DNA from: an uncultured Solobacterium sp.
GTDB lineage: Bacteria > Bacillota_I > Bacilli_A > Erysipelotrichales > Erysipelotrichaceae
Length of the DNA stretch: 41,964 nt
Assembly: GCA_905194705.1 (NCBI GenBank)
Contig: CAJJTI010000002.1
Span: forward strand, 1 to 41,964
Reading direction: 5' to 3'
The notes beneath the pieces are model-generated. The model did not search any database. It was not told the origin of the DNA and saw nothing but the letters and a program-made list of their open reading frames with translations. This document shows positions 25,934 through 35,891 of the stretch, one piece after another; positions within the stretch are counted from its first letter, which is position 1, and each line of letters opens with the position of its first letter. The position numbers and the translations under genes were made by a program.

Positions 25934-27268
25934 TTATTTTATCAAAAAAGGCATGAAAATTTTAGCTAAAGTAAGGAAAATAAAGAAACCAAGAACATCC
26001 GTAGCTGTTGTTAAAAAGATACTTGAAGAAACAGCTGGATCTTGATGAAATTTCTTCAACAGTACAGGAATAATAAATCCAAATACACCTGCAATAATTA
26101 AATTACCTATCATTGCAAGAAAGATTATTAATCCTAGATAAATATTATGATAAATAACAGCGACAATAACACCTGTAACTAAACCATTTACCGCCCCATC
26201 AATTACACCTAAGAAAATTTCTTTCACAAATGGTTTAACACATTTTTTAAAGGTCAAATTTGAATCGGCGAGTTGTCTAACCATAATGGAAGTTGTTTGT
26301 GTTCCAGCATTACCACCCATACCAGTAACGATAGTCATGATGGAAGATAAAGCCACAACTTTTGCTATTGTACTTTCAAATGACTTTACCGTTAATGATG
26401 CTAAAAATGCAGTAGCTAAATTAACCAGCAGCCAAGGTAATCTCATCTTGATTGATTGAGTTAATGAAGTATATATATTTTCTTCACTGTTAACACCAGC
26501 CATTGATAACATATCTTCGTTATCTTCTTCGATAATGACATCAATAATATCATCCAGTGTGATAATACCTAATATCTGTCTTTTTTGGGAAATAACAGGA
26601 ATTGCCTTAAGGTCATATTTTGCAACGATTTTAGCAACTTCCTCTTGGTCCAGTTCTGGTGTTACCGTATAGACATTTGTATTCATTATCTCACCTAATG
26701 TAAAATTATGTTCTTTTGAAAGTAAGTCTCTCAAATCACATTTACCAACAAGTTGCCCTGCTTCATTCACAACAAATAAAATTTCAATAACTTCTGTTTT
26801 TGGGCCTATTTCTCTAATTTTATTTAGAGCCTGCTCTACTGTACTACTCTCTTTTAAAGCAATGTAGGCAGTTGTCATAATACCGCCAGCACTGTCTTCA
26901 GGATATTGCAACAACGTTAATATCTGATGCTGTTCATCCGATTTCATAGCATTAATTAATTCTTTTCTTCTACCAATGGATAAACCACCTAGAATATCAA
27001 CAATATCATCTTTTTCCATAAACGAAAAAGCATCTAAAATAGTTTTATTGTCTAGATATTTGCAAAATAAGAAGCGTTGATCCTCTTCAGCGTTTTCAAT
27101 AATTTTTGCAAGGTTATAATCATTCAATAGAGAAAAGAAGATAGATAAATCCACATCATCCATTTCTCTTAATATTTCACAAATATCCATCGGACTATGT
27201 TCTTCCAGATACTCATTTAATGCAACAGAGTCTTGATTACTGATAAATCCAAGCAGTTCTTCTTTCAT
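25934..27268 (-). CDS. mgtE: Magnesium transporter MgtE
   Basis: Inner-membrane Mg2+ channel/transporter. The 444 residues have the N-terminal superhelical MgtE_N domain (1-120), two CBS domains (about 130-245) that sense Mg2+, and five C-terminal membrane helices (about 275-442). The latter include the GMGGNAGTQTTSIMVRQLA pore signature. It begins four bases after the helicase stop, so it is probably translated from the same message. Confidence 0.95.
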   Translation of the reverse strand: MKEELLGFISNQDSVALNEYLEEHSPMDICEILREMDDVDLSIFFSLLNDYNLAKIIENAEEDQRFLFCKYLDNKTILDAFSFMEKDDIVDILGGLSIGRRKELINAMKSDEQHQILTLLQYPEDSAGGIMTTAYIALKESSTVEQALNKIREIGPKTEVIEILFVVNEAGQLVGKCDLRDLLSKEHNFTLGEIMNTNVYTVTPELDQEEVAKIVAKYDLKAIPVISQKRQILGIITLDDIIDVIIEEDNEDMLSMAGVNSEENIYTSLTQSIKMRLPWLLVNLATAFLASLTVKSFESTIAKVVALSSIMTIVTGMGGNAGTQTTSIMVRQLADSNLTFKKCVKPFVKEIFLGVIDGAVNGLVTGVIVAVIYHNIYLGLIIFLAMIGNLIIAGVFGFIIPVLLKKFHQDPAVSSSIFLTTATDVLGFFIFLTLAKIFMPFLIK

Positions 27269-27272
27269 GTTG

Positions 27273-28601
27273 TCACGCTTTCTTTATTTCTACTTTTCTT
27301 TTCTTTCCTTTAACACATAATTCATTAATAGCCACTTCTTTTTCAAAAACCGTCACTGTAGAATAATTTTCCTGTATTTCTAAAGTACCAATCTTTTCAA
27401 AAGGAAATACCGTACATAAAGCTCCAATAATATCTTTTGGTCGTATTTTATCTTTTCTACCTGAGCGAATTAAAAGTTCTGTTACCTGTAACTTTTTTTC
27501 TTTTTCTTTTTCTATCGTACTTGTCAAATTGCCAACCTTCTTATTTGAAAATTCATAAGGTTCAAAATGACTAAGACAATATTTTCCAACTTTCGTCTCC
27601 AAATCACTCGCATTTAATAATGTAACTACGGTACCACTACTTGTATTATGCGCTGTTCTACCACTACGATGAATAAGTGTTTCTTCATCTTCCGGTAGTT
27701 CATAATGAATAATATCGGATATATCTTGAATATCCATTCCTCTAGCCATCGCATCGGTTGCGACAAGTACGCGAATCTTGCCTTCTTTAAAACTCTTCAA
27801 AACTGATAATCTTTTTCTTTCATTATAGTTACTTGAAAAAGCAGAACACAAAATATTACGTTCTTTTAGCTTTTTGGCTAAAATCATCGCCACTTCTTTG
27901 TGACTCACAAAAACAATACAAGATGTTATTTCTTTGGTTTTAAAGTATTGAAATAATGCGTTTATTTTATCTTCTGTCTGTATATAATATGTCTTTATTT
28001 CTTCTTTAATTTGTGAATCATTCAAATAAAGTAATTCACTATCTTCCGGTAAAAACTTCTTTACTTTATCAGTAATTGTCGCCGAAAATAAAGCGACTGG
28101 TGAATGAATCTTATCTAATAATTCTTTTGTCTCATCAAATTGACCTGTAGAAATAATTAAATCTGCTTCATCAAGAATCAATCTTTTGATATTAGATACC
28201 TGTAAATATCCCTGCTTGTATAAATCAAGCAATCTACCTGGGGTACCAATTATAACTTGCGGGTTGTGTCTTAGAGAATTAATCTGTTTATCAATTGGTA
28301 TACCGCCAATACATGAAACGACCTGAATTTTTGCATATGTTGCAAGTTTCTTTGCCAGGTTGCTTGTTTGAATGGAGAGTTCACGTGTTGGTGACAAAAT
28401 TAAAAGTTGTGTTTCTCCACAATTTTCATCAATTTCCTGTAATGATGGATATAAGAAAGCTAAAGTTTTCCCAGAACCAGTTTCTGCCTGAATCGCAAAT
28501 GAATTTCCTTCCTTAAATTTTTCGTTTGCTACTTCTTGTACTGGTCTAAGGGAATAAAACCCTAACTCTTTCATCGCTTTTTCTATATTTTTATTTTGCA
28601 T
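27273..28601 (-). CDS. dbpA: DEAD-box RNA helicase, DbpA/YxiN type
   Basis: ATP-dependent RNA helicase for large-subunit rRNA assembly. Motifs: Q-motif FYSLRPVQ, I AETGSGKT, Ia PTRELS, II DEAD, III SAT, V ATDAMARGMD, VI HRSGRTAH. The C-terminal 75 residues (RKDKIRPKDIIGALC..., ENYSTVTVF) look like the DbpA RNA-binding domain, which in the family binds hairpin 92 of 23S rRNA. The start at 28601 (MQNKNIEK) is chosen because the longer frame runs back through the rhomboid terminator. Neither start has a good ribosome-binding site. Confidence 0.88.
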   Translation of the reverse strand: MQNKNIEKAMKELGFYSLRPVQEVANEKFKEGNSFAIQAETGSGKTLAFLYPSLQEIDENCGETQLLILSPTRELSIQTSNLAKKLATYAKIQVVSCIGGIPIDKQINSLRHNPQVIIGTPGRLLDLYKQGYLQVSNIKRLILDEADLIISTGQFDETKELLDKIHSPVALFSATITDKVKKFLPEDSELLYLNDSQIKEEIKTYYIQTEDKINALFQYFKTKEITSCIVFVSHKEVAMILAKKLKERNILCSAFSSNYNERKRLSVLKSFKEGKIRVLVATDAMARGMDIQDISDIIHYELPEDEETLIHRSGRTAHNTSSGTVVTLLNASDLETKVGKYCLSHFEPYEFSNKKVGNLTSTIEKEKEKKLQVTELLIRSGRKDKIRPKDIIGALCTVFPFEKIGTLEIQENYSTVTVFEKEVAINELCVKGKKRKVEIKKA

Positions 28602-28625
28602 AGTAAAAGTATAAACATATCCCGT

Positions 28626-28650
28626 AAAAAAATGCGGAAATTTCTTCCAC
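28626..28650 (-). terminator. Terminator after the rhomboid gene
   Basis: On the minus strand GTGGAA (28650-28645) pairs with TTCCGC (28639-28634), followed by a run of seven T. It lies just after the rhomboid stop and before the helicase start. Confidence 0.7.
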
Positions 28651-28654
28651 ATTT

Positions 28655-29209
28655 CTATTTTTTATTTAATGTATAGCCTAAAAAGCCACCAGACATTCCC
28701 CCAATAATATGTGTAAATTGTGAAATGTTATCCTTAACAAAAATTGCAGAACTTACTTCTTGTCCTAAATATAAAATTAATATCAATATAAATGTTAGAG
28801 GTATTGTCCCACTTTTTAAAGAAGTAAATGAACTCATCACAATCATCATAAAGACGATTCCACTAGCTCCAAGTAGTGCTGTTTTAAAGAATAGATTATT
28901 TAATATCCCTGTTACTAATGCTGTAATGATGATGCAGATAAGTAGATTTTTTGAACCGTATTTTTCTTCAAGCATTGGTCCTAATAATAGTAAGAGCATC
29001 ATATTATTTATATAATGCTGTATATTTGCATGACCTAAAACATGTGTAAACAAGCGAACATACATTAAAGGATCAGCTAATGAAGTACGATACGTACAAA
29101 ATAACAAAGTATTTGATTTACCCTTTGTTACCATATTTAAAATTAAGACAATAAAAGAAATAAAGGCAAACGATAAAACAACAGGACTGTTATAGCTTAT
29201 TTTTTTCAT
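28655..29209 (-). CDS. Rhomboid-family intramembrane serine protease
   Basis: About six membrane helices in 184 residues. The HANIQHYINNMMLLLLLGPMLE segment is the rhomboid HxxxN...E region, GASG carries the nucleophile Ser, and the final helix THIIGGMSGG carries the catalytic His. The start at 29209 (MKKISYNS) is supported by AGGTGA six bases upstream and lies four bases after the HD gene stop. Substrates are unknown. Confidence 0.85.
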   Translation of the reverse strand: MKKISYNSPVVLSFAFISFIVLILNMVTKGKSNTLLFCTYRTSLADPLMYVRLFTHVLGHANIQHYINNMMLLLLLGPMLEEKYGSKNLLICIIITALVTGILNNLFFKTALLGASGIVFMMIVMSSFTSLKSGTIPLTFILILILYLGQEVSSAIFVKDNISQFTHIIGGMSGGFLGYTLNKK

Positions 29210-29213
29210 ATTA

Positions 29214-30428
29214 TCACCTGATTTCTTTTGGATAGTAAATTCTATCATCTTTTAAGATTTGTCCCTTAACTAAACTTTTAACAATGGCACTGGCTGAAGA
29301 TATTTCCTGTATCTCACCACCATGTTTTCTTACCCATATAGCATTACCTGCATCATTGCTGTAAGGAACATATGGTTTTTGTCCTACTTCATCTTTAGCT
29401 AGATAATATTTAGGATCATAGCCATTCTCTTTTAACTTCTTCTTTATCAGCTTTTCACTTTCACTTGTATTATCCATGTAATCAAATAAATTACGATTCA
29501 ATAATCTGCTTGCTAAATCACTTAATATTGGATCATCTGACTTGGATAACAAATAAAAGCCATAAGTACATGCATTTTCATCAAGGGCATAATATTCTTC
29601 TAAAGTAAGTGGTCTTTGATCAATTAGTGGATATAATTCAATAACTGTAGATGGTGTTTTACCATTTTTTGCTAGATATCTGAATCTTGCAAACATTTTT
29701 ACTAACAGATTTTCAAAGCTGCGGGCAACTGGATGATAATATACCTGCCAATACATGTGATATCTAGCCATAATATAGTTTTCCACAGCATAGACACCAC
29801 TTTCCTTAACAACTATCAAATGATCTGATACACGTAATGTTCTTAGAATTCTTTCTAAATCAAATTCTCCATACTTTGTACCCGTAAAATATGCATCTCT
29901 TAAAAGATAATCCATACGGTCAGCATCAAGTTGTGCACTGACTAATTGTGTTAATAGTGGATTTTTAGATTCATGACGAATTACATCGGCTACTTCTTTT
30001 GCTAAACCTTCTTTTGTTTCTTCAAGAATTTTGGTAATTTCGGTATTTTCTTCAATAATACGACATGTATATTCTTCATGACTCATACCGCCAATCTGTT
30101 CAAATGCATGAGAATACGGACCATGACCTATATCATGCAACAAGCCTGCTAACATGACAGTTACTTTCTCATCTTCTGTTAAAGCTTCAGCAATATCAGG
30201 TACTTCACTCACCATTCTTCTGACAATTTCATATACACCTAAAGAATGTGCAAATCTTGTATGATCAGCCGTATGATAAACCATATAACTGCCACCAAGT
30301 TGACGAATACGACGCAGCCTTTGAAACCACGCAGAATTGATACATTTCCACACTACATCATAATTAACATGAACATATCCATGAATTGGATCTCTTAAAA
30401 CCTTTGTTTCATCCGTTTTTAAAAACAT
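29214..30428 (-). CDS. HD-domain phosphohydrolase (dGTPase/YwfO-like)
   Basis: Metal-dependent phosphohydrolase of about 404 residues. The HD core is read from RFAHSLGVYE, LLHDIGHGPYSHAFE and QLDADRMDYLLRD. The opening DETKVLRDPIHGYV is typical of the YwfO group, which includes nucleoside-triphosphate triphosphohydrolases. The start at 30428 has AAGGAGA upstream. It is followed closely by the rhomboid gene. Confidence 0.88.
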   Translation of the reverse strand: MFLKTDETKVLRDPIHGYVHVNYDVVWKCINSAWFQRLRRIRQLGGSYMVYHTADHTRFAHSLGVYEIVRRMVSEVPDIAEALTEDEKVTVMLAGLLHDIGHGPYSHAFEQIGGMSHEEYTCRIIEENTEITKILEETKEGLAKEVADVIRHESKNPLLTQLVSAQLDADRMDYLLRDAYFTGTKYGEFDLERILRTLRVSDHLIVVKESGVYAVENYIMARYHMYWQVYYHPVARSFENLLVKMFARFRYLAKNGKTPSTVIELYPLIDQRPLTLEEYYALDENACTYGFYLLSKSDDPILSDLASRLLNRNLFDYMDNTSESEKLIKKKLKENGYDPKYYLAKDEVGQKPYVPYSNDAGNAIWVRKHGGEIQEISSASAIVKSLVKGQILKDDRIYYPKEIR

Positions 30429-30475
30429 AAAAAAGGTCTCCTTTTGCCTATATTTTAGCATGGAAACCTTTCTTT

Positions 30476-30949
30476 TTACGCTTCTACAAGTAATACTACT
30501 GCTTGAGCAAGTACTCCTTCTTGTCTTCCAACAAAACCAAGTCCTTCACCACGAGTTGCTTTTACACTCACTCTACTAATATCACAATCAAGAGCTTCTG
30601 CGAAATTATGACGCATTTCCTCAATATGTGGTGCCATCTTAGGCTTTTCAATTAGAATTAAGCTATCAATATTACCAATACGATATCCTAAATCTCTCAT
30701 CATTTTTCCAACTTCTTTCAAGATGATTAAAGAGTTAACCCCTTCCCATTTAGGATCAGTATCAGGGAAGTGATGTCCCAAATCTCCCAATGCTAAAGCT
30801 CCTAGAATTGCTTCGGCAACTGCATGTGTTAAAGCATCCGCATCACTATGACCTAATAATCCTTTTTCATAAGGTATTTCTACACCACCAAGTACAAGTT
30901 TGCGATTTTCTGCAAAACGATGAATATCTGTTGATTGTCCTATTCTCAT
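30476..30949 (-). CDS. ispF: 2-C-methyl-D-erythritol 2,4-cyclodiphosphate synthase
   Basis: MEP-pathway isoprenoid enzyme that cyclises CDP-methylerythritol phosphate. The 157 residues have the metal-binding DIHRF near 8-12, GHSDADALTHA, the HFPDTDPKW loop, and the KATRGEGLGFVGR substrate-binding C-terminus. Its ATG overlaps the end of the MATE gene by four bases. Confidence 0.96.
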   Translation of the reverse strand: MRIGQSTDIHRFAENRKLVLGGVEIPYEKGLLGHSDADALTHAVAEAILGALALGDLGHHFPDTDPKWEGVNSLIILKEVGKMMRDLGYRIGNIDSLILIEKPKMAPHIEEMRHNFAEALDCDISRVSVKATRGEGLGFVGRQEGVLAQAVVLLVEA

Positions 30950-32313
30950 TTCTTTTCCTCATATCCAGCTTTCTTTTCTTCTAGTTTAAGCCAATTACTT
31001 GAAAAGTAGTAGATAGAAGTAAGTGAAGCAGCTAGTACCCAAGTCCAGCTGTATCCCCAGCCAATAACGGAAATATCGGTAGAAGTTGGAATAATAATAG
31101 CCAAATAGATTTGTCTAGCAATAACAAATGAAGCAATAGATGTAATCATTGGAATACTGCTTCTGCCTGATGCACGTAAAGCACCTGAATACATCTGATG
31201 AAAACACAAGAATATATAGAATGGACACATAATTCTTAAAATGATTGTTCCATTTTTGATGACATCAGGATCTGGAGAGAAGATTTGTATGATACTGTTT
31301 GAAAAAGTAAACACAATAACACCTAATGACACGACAATGCCAATTGACATAACTAAAGAAGCTCTTACCCCTTCTTTTACACGTTTAAACTCTTTTGCGC
31401 CTAAGTTTTGTCCACAGAATGTTGTAATCGCCAGCATCAAGCTGTTAACTGGTAATCCTAAGAAGTTATCAATCTTATTTGCACAAGAATATCCTGCTAC
31501 TCCAGAAGAGCCAAAGCGGTTAATATATGCCATAACAATTAAGTTAGAGAAAGAAACAATCATACCCTGCACGCCTGCTGGCACACCAATTTCAACGATT
31601 TTCTTTAATATTTCTTTATCCATTCTCAATTTAGATATAGATACTTTATATTCTTTTTTAGTTCCTAATAATACAAATAGTACGAGAAACATACTAACAG
31701 CTTCACTGATAATAGTTGCCCACGCTGCTCCAGCTACTCCCATATTTAAATTATGCACAAAGAATAAATCTAAAAATATATTTAGTACTGATGTCGCCAT
31801 CAAGAAATATAATGGACTTTTAGAATCACCAACAGCCTGTAAAATACCAGTTCCCGCATTATATACAGTCAAGAATATTGAGCCAAGGAAATAAATAGAA
31901 AGATATGCTTCAGCATCATGGTAGTAATCACTTTGAGTGCCAATCCATTTTAAAATCATAGGACTCATAAAATATCCAAATAACAATAAAGCAATACCAA
32001 ATAAGATTGAAAATAACAAGAAGGTATGTATTGCAGCAGATTCTTCATCTACTTTTCTAGCCCCAAAATATCTAGAAACAACTACCCCTGCACCTGTTGC
32101 TAAACCCTGGAAGAAAGCAATCAACAAGTTGATAATTGGTGTACTAGCACCAACTGCTGCTAAAGCTGCTTTACCTACATAGTTTCCTACAACAACTGAG
32201 TCAATTGTGTTATACATTAACTGGAAAAAATTACCAAGTAGTAGTGGTAGTGCAAATAGCGCTATTTTCTTATAGATATTTCCTGTCGTCATTAAACCTG
32301 ATTCTTTTGACAT
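30946..32313 (-). CDS. MATE-family multidrug/cation exporter
   Basis: A 455-residue polytopic protein with about 12 helices in two related halves. The N-terminal LPLLLGNFFQLMYNTIDSVVVGNYVG is characteristic of the DinF/NorM-like MATE exporters, which move cationic compounds out using Na+ or H+ gradients. A strong AGGGGGGG precedes the ATG. Its 3' end overlaps ispF. The substrate cannot be inferred. Confidence 0.92.
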   Translation of the reverse strand: MSKESGLMTTGNIYKKIALFALPLLLGNFFQLMYNTIDSVVVGNYVGKAALAAVGASTPIINLLIAFFQGLATGAGVVVSRYFGARKVDEESAAIHTFLLFSILFGIALLLFGYFMSPMILKWIGTQSDYYHDAEAYLSIYFLGSIFLTVYNAGTGILQAVGDSKSPLYFLMATSVLNIFLDLFFVHNLNMGVAGAAWATIISEAVSMFLVLFVLLGTKKEYKVSISKLRMDKEILKKIVEIGVPAGVQGMIVSFSNLIVMAYINRFGSSGVAGYSCANKIDNFLGLPVNSLMLAITTFCGQNLGAKEFKRVKEGVRASLVMSIGIVVSLGVIVFTFSNSIIQIFSPDPDVIKNGTIILRIMCPFYIFLCFHQMYSGALRASGRSSIPMITSIASFVIARQIYLAIIIPTSTDISVIGWGYSWTWVLAASLTSIYYFSSNWLKLEEKKAGYEEKK

Positions 32314-32378
32314 ATTACCCCCCCTTGTTACGATTATAATTTTCTATTCTAATACGAGATAACAAGATTTCAAGATTA

Positions 32379-33572
32379 ATGATTTATAATTATGATATGG
32401 AAAAAATGTGTCTACCTAAAGAAATAACTACATGTATCAAATTATTGAATCAGAATCATTATGAATGCTTTGTTGTAGGTGGTGCTGTTAGAGATGCTTT
32501 GTTGCATAGAAATATACACGATTATGATTTATCTACAAATGCCACACCAAATGAAGTTCATCAAGTTTTTCATGATTATCCTGTTTTTGATACAGGCATA
32601 CAACATGGAACTGTAACAGTAGTGATTAATCATATACATATTGAAATTACCACTTATCGTAAAGAATCAAATTATTCCGATCATAGACATCCTGATAAGA
32701 TTACTTTTACAAAAAACATTCAAGACGACTGTGCTAGACGCGATTTAACAATCAACGCTTTTGCCTATCATCCTGATTTTGGTGTACAAGATTTTTTTCA
32801 TGGTTTAGAAGACCTGCATAACAAAGAAATAAATTGTGTAGGTAACCCCGATGAAAGATTTAATGAAGATGCTTTAAGAATACTACGAGCGTTGCGTTTT
32901 GCTACAGAACTTAATTTTAATATTTCTTCTTCTACTGCACATGCGATTCATCAACATAAAAATGATTTAAAATATATCGCTATTGAACGAATTACTGAAG
33001 AATTTAATAAGATACTTGTCTCTTATAACCCAGGAAATACTTTATATGTATTCAGAGATGTTTTAGAAGTATTTATAAAAGACATAAATGTTTTAAACAA
33101 AGAAGATTTTCTATTATTAGATACTGCTAAAAATGATTTAGTCTTGCGTTATGCCGTATTATTTCTTAAACTCAACACAAATACATTAGTCACTTTAAAA
33201 CTACCAAATCATACTATTTCTGATATTAAACTACTTATTAATCATGCTAGTTTACCAAGTAATAGTATTTTTGATGTCCGTTATCTTTTGTATCAGTTAA
33301 AGGATAAATATCCTATTTATCTTTCATTTAGAAAAACAATAGATTCTTCATTTAACTTAACTGCTGTAGAAGAAATGATTAAACAAATACAGCAAAATCA
33401 TGACTGCATCTCACTTAAGCAATTAACGATTACCGGTCTAGATTTACAACAAATCGGTTTAACAGGTTCCAAAATAAAACAAGCATTAGAAACATGCTTG
33501 TTAAAAGTTATGAAAGATGAATTACACAATGAGAAAGAAGAACTTCTTTCATTTTGCAAAAGCATCAATTAA
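32379..33572 (+). CDS. cca: CCA-adding enzyme / poly(A) polymerase-type tRNA nucleotidyltransferase
   Basis: Adds or repairs the 3' CCA of tRNAs. The 397 residues show the class II head domain: VVGGAVRDALLHRNIHDYDLST with the catalytic DYD, ITTYRKE, the ARRDLTINA flexible-loop region, and ERFNEDALRILRALRFA. A helical tail follows. The start is uncertain, since ATGs at 32379, 32397 and 32409 are all in frame and none has a clear ribosome-binding site. Its last 24 bases overlap the end of the convergent Xre-type gene. Confidence 0.92.
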   Translation: MIYNYDMEKMCLPKEITTCIKLLNQNHYECFVVGGAVRDALLHRNIHDYDLSTNATPNEVHQVFHDYPVFDTGIQHGTVTVVINHIHIEITTYRKESNYSDHRHPDKITFTKNIQDDCARRDLTINAFAYHPDFGVQDFFHGLEDLHNKEINCVGNPDERFNEDALRILRALRFATELNFNISSSTAHAIHQHKNDLKYIAIERITEEFNKILVSYNPGNTLYVFRDVLEVFIKDINVLNKEDFLLLDTAKNDLVLRYAVLFLKLNTNTLVTLKLPNHTISDIKLLINHASLPSNSIFDVRYLLYQLKDKYPIYLSFRKTIDSSFNLTAVEEMIKQIQQNHDCISLKQLTITGLDLQQIGLTGSKIKQALETCLLKVMKDELHNEKEELLSFCKSIN

Positions 33573-34172
33573 TTTAGTAATAAATAAAGCTAAAATAACA
33601 TATACCACTAATATAATTAACTCAAATGAAATAACTGAATATGGACGCGGATAAAATACTGATAACCCAGCAACTACTAATCTAGTTGGAAAATATAAAC
33701 CAATCCACGTTGATATCTTATAAAACTTTTTACGAGTCGTTATAATTTCTAACGAAATTTCCGTTGTTTTTTTATGACAAGCATATTCAAAAATGATAAT
33801 TACTGCTATAAACAAAATGATACAAAGCATGCCATAAAAATCATTTTGCAAAACGATTATTGATGCTACCTGTAACAAGAAACAGATTATTTCTAATAAT
33901 ACAAAATACAACAAAATTTGCTGAAGATTATCTTTTCTTATTTCTTTTATCTTTGGTAAATCTTCATCGCTATAATAATCATCATTTAATAAATAATCCG
34001 TTGTCACATTAAACAATTTGCTTAATTCTAATATATTACTGCTACTTGGATCTGCTGTCCCCTGTTCCCAGCGTGAAACAGCTTGTCTAGAAACCTGCAA
34101 CTCATCTGCTAAGTCCTCTTGTGAAAAACCATTCTTTTTTCTTAATTCAACTATCTTATCACTTAGATTCAT
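33549..34172 (-). CDS. Xre-type transcription regulator with membrane domain
   Basis: A 207-residue protein. Residues 3-62 form a Cro/C1 helix-turn-helix (GFSQEDLADELQVSRQAVSRWEQG). The remainder has about four hydrophobic helices, a layout often seen in Bacillota regulators that sense membrane state. AGGGAGG lies before the ATG. It diverges from the truncated histidinol-phosphatase gene and converges with cca. Confidence 0.85.
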   Translation of the reverse strand: MNLSDKIVELRKKNGFSQEDLADELQVSRQAVSRWEQGTADPSSSNILELSKLFNVTTDYLLNDDYYSDEDLPKIKEIRKDNLQQILLYFVLLEIICFLLQVASIIVLQNDFYGMLCIILFIAVIIIFEYACHKKTTEISLEIITTRKKFYKISTWIGLYFPTRLVVAGLSVFYPRPYSVISFELIILVVYVILALFITKLIDAFAK

Positions 34173-34343
34173 GTTCTTCTTCCCTCCCTAAGATTTGACA
34201 GTTTCATTGTAATTATAGAAGATTTTCTGTACCACCACATACGCTTTACAATTATGCAACTTAAGTTTACATGCCTATAATTTTTGTTTAGCGATATAAT
34301 TATGCAAAAAGAGTAAGATATAAATTATAACGCGGAGGCTATA

Positions 34344-34649
34344 ATGAAAATTGATTATCATGTGCATACAGAATTCAGCAATGATTCTGATTATCCTATG
34401 GAAAAAGTAGTACAAGATGCTATTGCTATGGGATTAGATGAAATTTGTTTTACTGACCATGTTGATTATGAAGCAAAAAGTGATTGGGAAGATCCTGATA
34501 ATTTAATTTACCAAAATAATGTTGCTGTAAGTTCACATTTAATACCCATAACAAATGTAAAATACCTGAACTACTATCAAACAATTCAAAATTTAAAAAA
34601 ACTATACGGTAATCAGATTTCTGTGAACTACCTGGCAACAAGTTACCAA
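34344..34649 (+). pseudogene. hisK: Truncated PHP-family histidinol-phosphatase
   Basis: The first ~95 residues match the HisK/HisJ-type PHP phosphatase of histidine synthesis: the metal-binding opening DYHVHTEFSNDSDYPMEKVV, FTDHVDY, and YYQTIQNLKKLYGNQIS. A normal protein has about 270 residues. After codon 97 or so the frame runs into the end of an IS200/IS605 element and stops at 34674-34676. The rest of the gene is not found beyond the element, so the 3' part is deleted or moved. GGAGG before the ATG is intact. Confidence 0.8.
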
Positions 34650-34800
34650 GCTTCTTGCTTCAACCACTACTGCTAGACAACACATAAGTGTTGGCAAGTC
34701 TTACACAGTGTCCACAAGCGTATCAGTTTGGATAGTTCCTATCCTACTGTAAGTATTTATTTGAAGGATCTAGGCTGCTTTTAGTAGTCTCAGTCCTTCA
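34640..34800 (-). ncRNA. TnpB omegaRNA (right-end RNA)
   Basis: The region from the end of tnpB to the right end has hairpins GGATAG-GAA-CTATCC (34744-34730, minus) and CAACAC/GTGTTG (34678-34693), and ends GGTTGAAGCAAGAAGC at 34650. In this family the RNA overlaps the tnpB 3' end and its guide is the ~16-20 nt beyond the right end, here starting TTGGTAACTTG. The RNA ends are inferred. Confidence 0.6.
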
Positions 34801-35891
34801 TTTTTTATGTTAATTGCCGAATTGTAGTCTCTATCTATCTCTAGACCACAACTACATTTATATATTCTATCCGCAAGAGTTATTTTTTTCTGACTTCCAC
34901 AACAACTGCACAGTTGTGAGGATGGATACCATTTATCTACCTTGATAAAGAATTTACCTCTATCAGAAAGTTTATACTCTAGCATATTTAAAAATATTCC
35001 ATATCCATTGTCTAAAGTTGCTTTCCCATTTCCAAAACCTTTGTTAGACATAGCTCTCATATCAAGACTTTCTACACATACTGCGTCTACTTGATTGGCT
35101 GTCTCAGTAGATAGTTTGTGTAGATTGTCTATTCTCTGATTCGTGATATGTCTATGGATTTTATTTACTTTCTTTAGCTGCTTAAGATAATTCTTGGATT
35201 TAGGCTGATTCTTTTTAGAACCAGTTTTACGAGACAGCCTGCGCTGTTCTCTAGCTAGTTTCTCATGTGATTCTTTGTAATATTTATGGTTACTTCCAAT
35301 ATTTCCATTAGAATCCATATATAAACCATCAGACTTGTAATCTAAACCTATTACGTTATCAGATTTGGCTACTTGAACAATATTTTTTTCAAATTCAAAC
35401 AATACAGAAATATAGAAAGCTCCATCACTCTCTTGAGATACTGTAGCAGACTTGATTGTCCAGTCAGTTTCCGGCTTTCTATGAATAACAGCTTTCACTT
35501 TACCTATTTTAGGGAGTTTTATTGTATTACCAATAATAGCTACTGTACCTTTCTGATTATTGGTAGTATATGATTTTCTGCTATGCTTCGCTGATTTGAA
35601 TTTTGGAAAACCATTCTGTTTTTTACGGGATTTATCAAAACAGTTTCTAAATGCCTTCTGCAGATTTAACTGCACATTGGCAAGAGCGAGGCTGTCTACT
35701 TCTTTGAGATAGAGATATTCTTTTTTATATATAGCAGGCGTTACAAATACAAACTTTCCAGTAGTTTTATAGCTTTCAAGTTTATCATTAAGCATTAGAT
35801 TATAAACCTTGCGACAGCAGCCAAAAGTTTTCGCAAACATAACAGCTTGTTCATCTGAAGGATATACTCTGTACTTAATCGCCTTATTCAT
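34770..35891 (-). CDS. tnpB: TnpB RNA-guided nuclease
   Basis: Programmable DNA nuclease related to Cas12. The 373 residues have the N-terminal helix-turn-helix/OrfB domain (KYRVYPSDEQ), RuvC-I GLDYKSDGLYMDS with D184, RuvC-II VESLD with E274, and the zinc ribbon CSCC...CSC (C328, C331, C346, C348). RuvC-III is DRDYNSAINI (D353/D355). The catalytic triad is present. Its start overlaps the tnpA stop by four bases. At 373 residues it is near the usual TnpB length. Confidence 0.94.
   Translation of the reverse strand: MNKAIKYRVYPSDEQAVMFAKTFGCCRKVYNLMLNDKLESYKTTGKFVFVTPAIYKKEYLYLKEVDSLALANVQLNLQKAFRNCFDKSRKKQNGFPKFKSAKHSRKSYTTNNQKGTVAIIGNTIKLPKIGKVKAVIHRKPETDWTIKSATVSQESDGAFYISVLFEFEKNIVQVAKSDNVIGLDYKSDGLYMDSNGNIGSNHKYYKESHEKLAREQRRLSRKTGSKKNQPKSKNYLKQLKKVNKIHRHITNQRIDNLHKLSTETANQVDAVCVESLDMRAMSNKGFGNGKATLDNGYGIFLNMLEYKLSDRGKFFIKVDKWYPSSQLCSCCGSQKKITLADRIYKCSCGLEIDRDYNSAINIKNEGLRLLKAA

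Noticed and set aside
31241..31894. 217-codon frame on the plus strand
   Set aside because: It is the complement of the MATE gene; composition mirrors membrane-protein codons and there is no ribosome-binding site.
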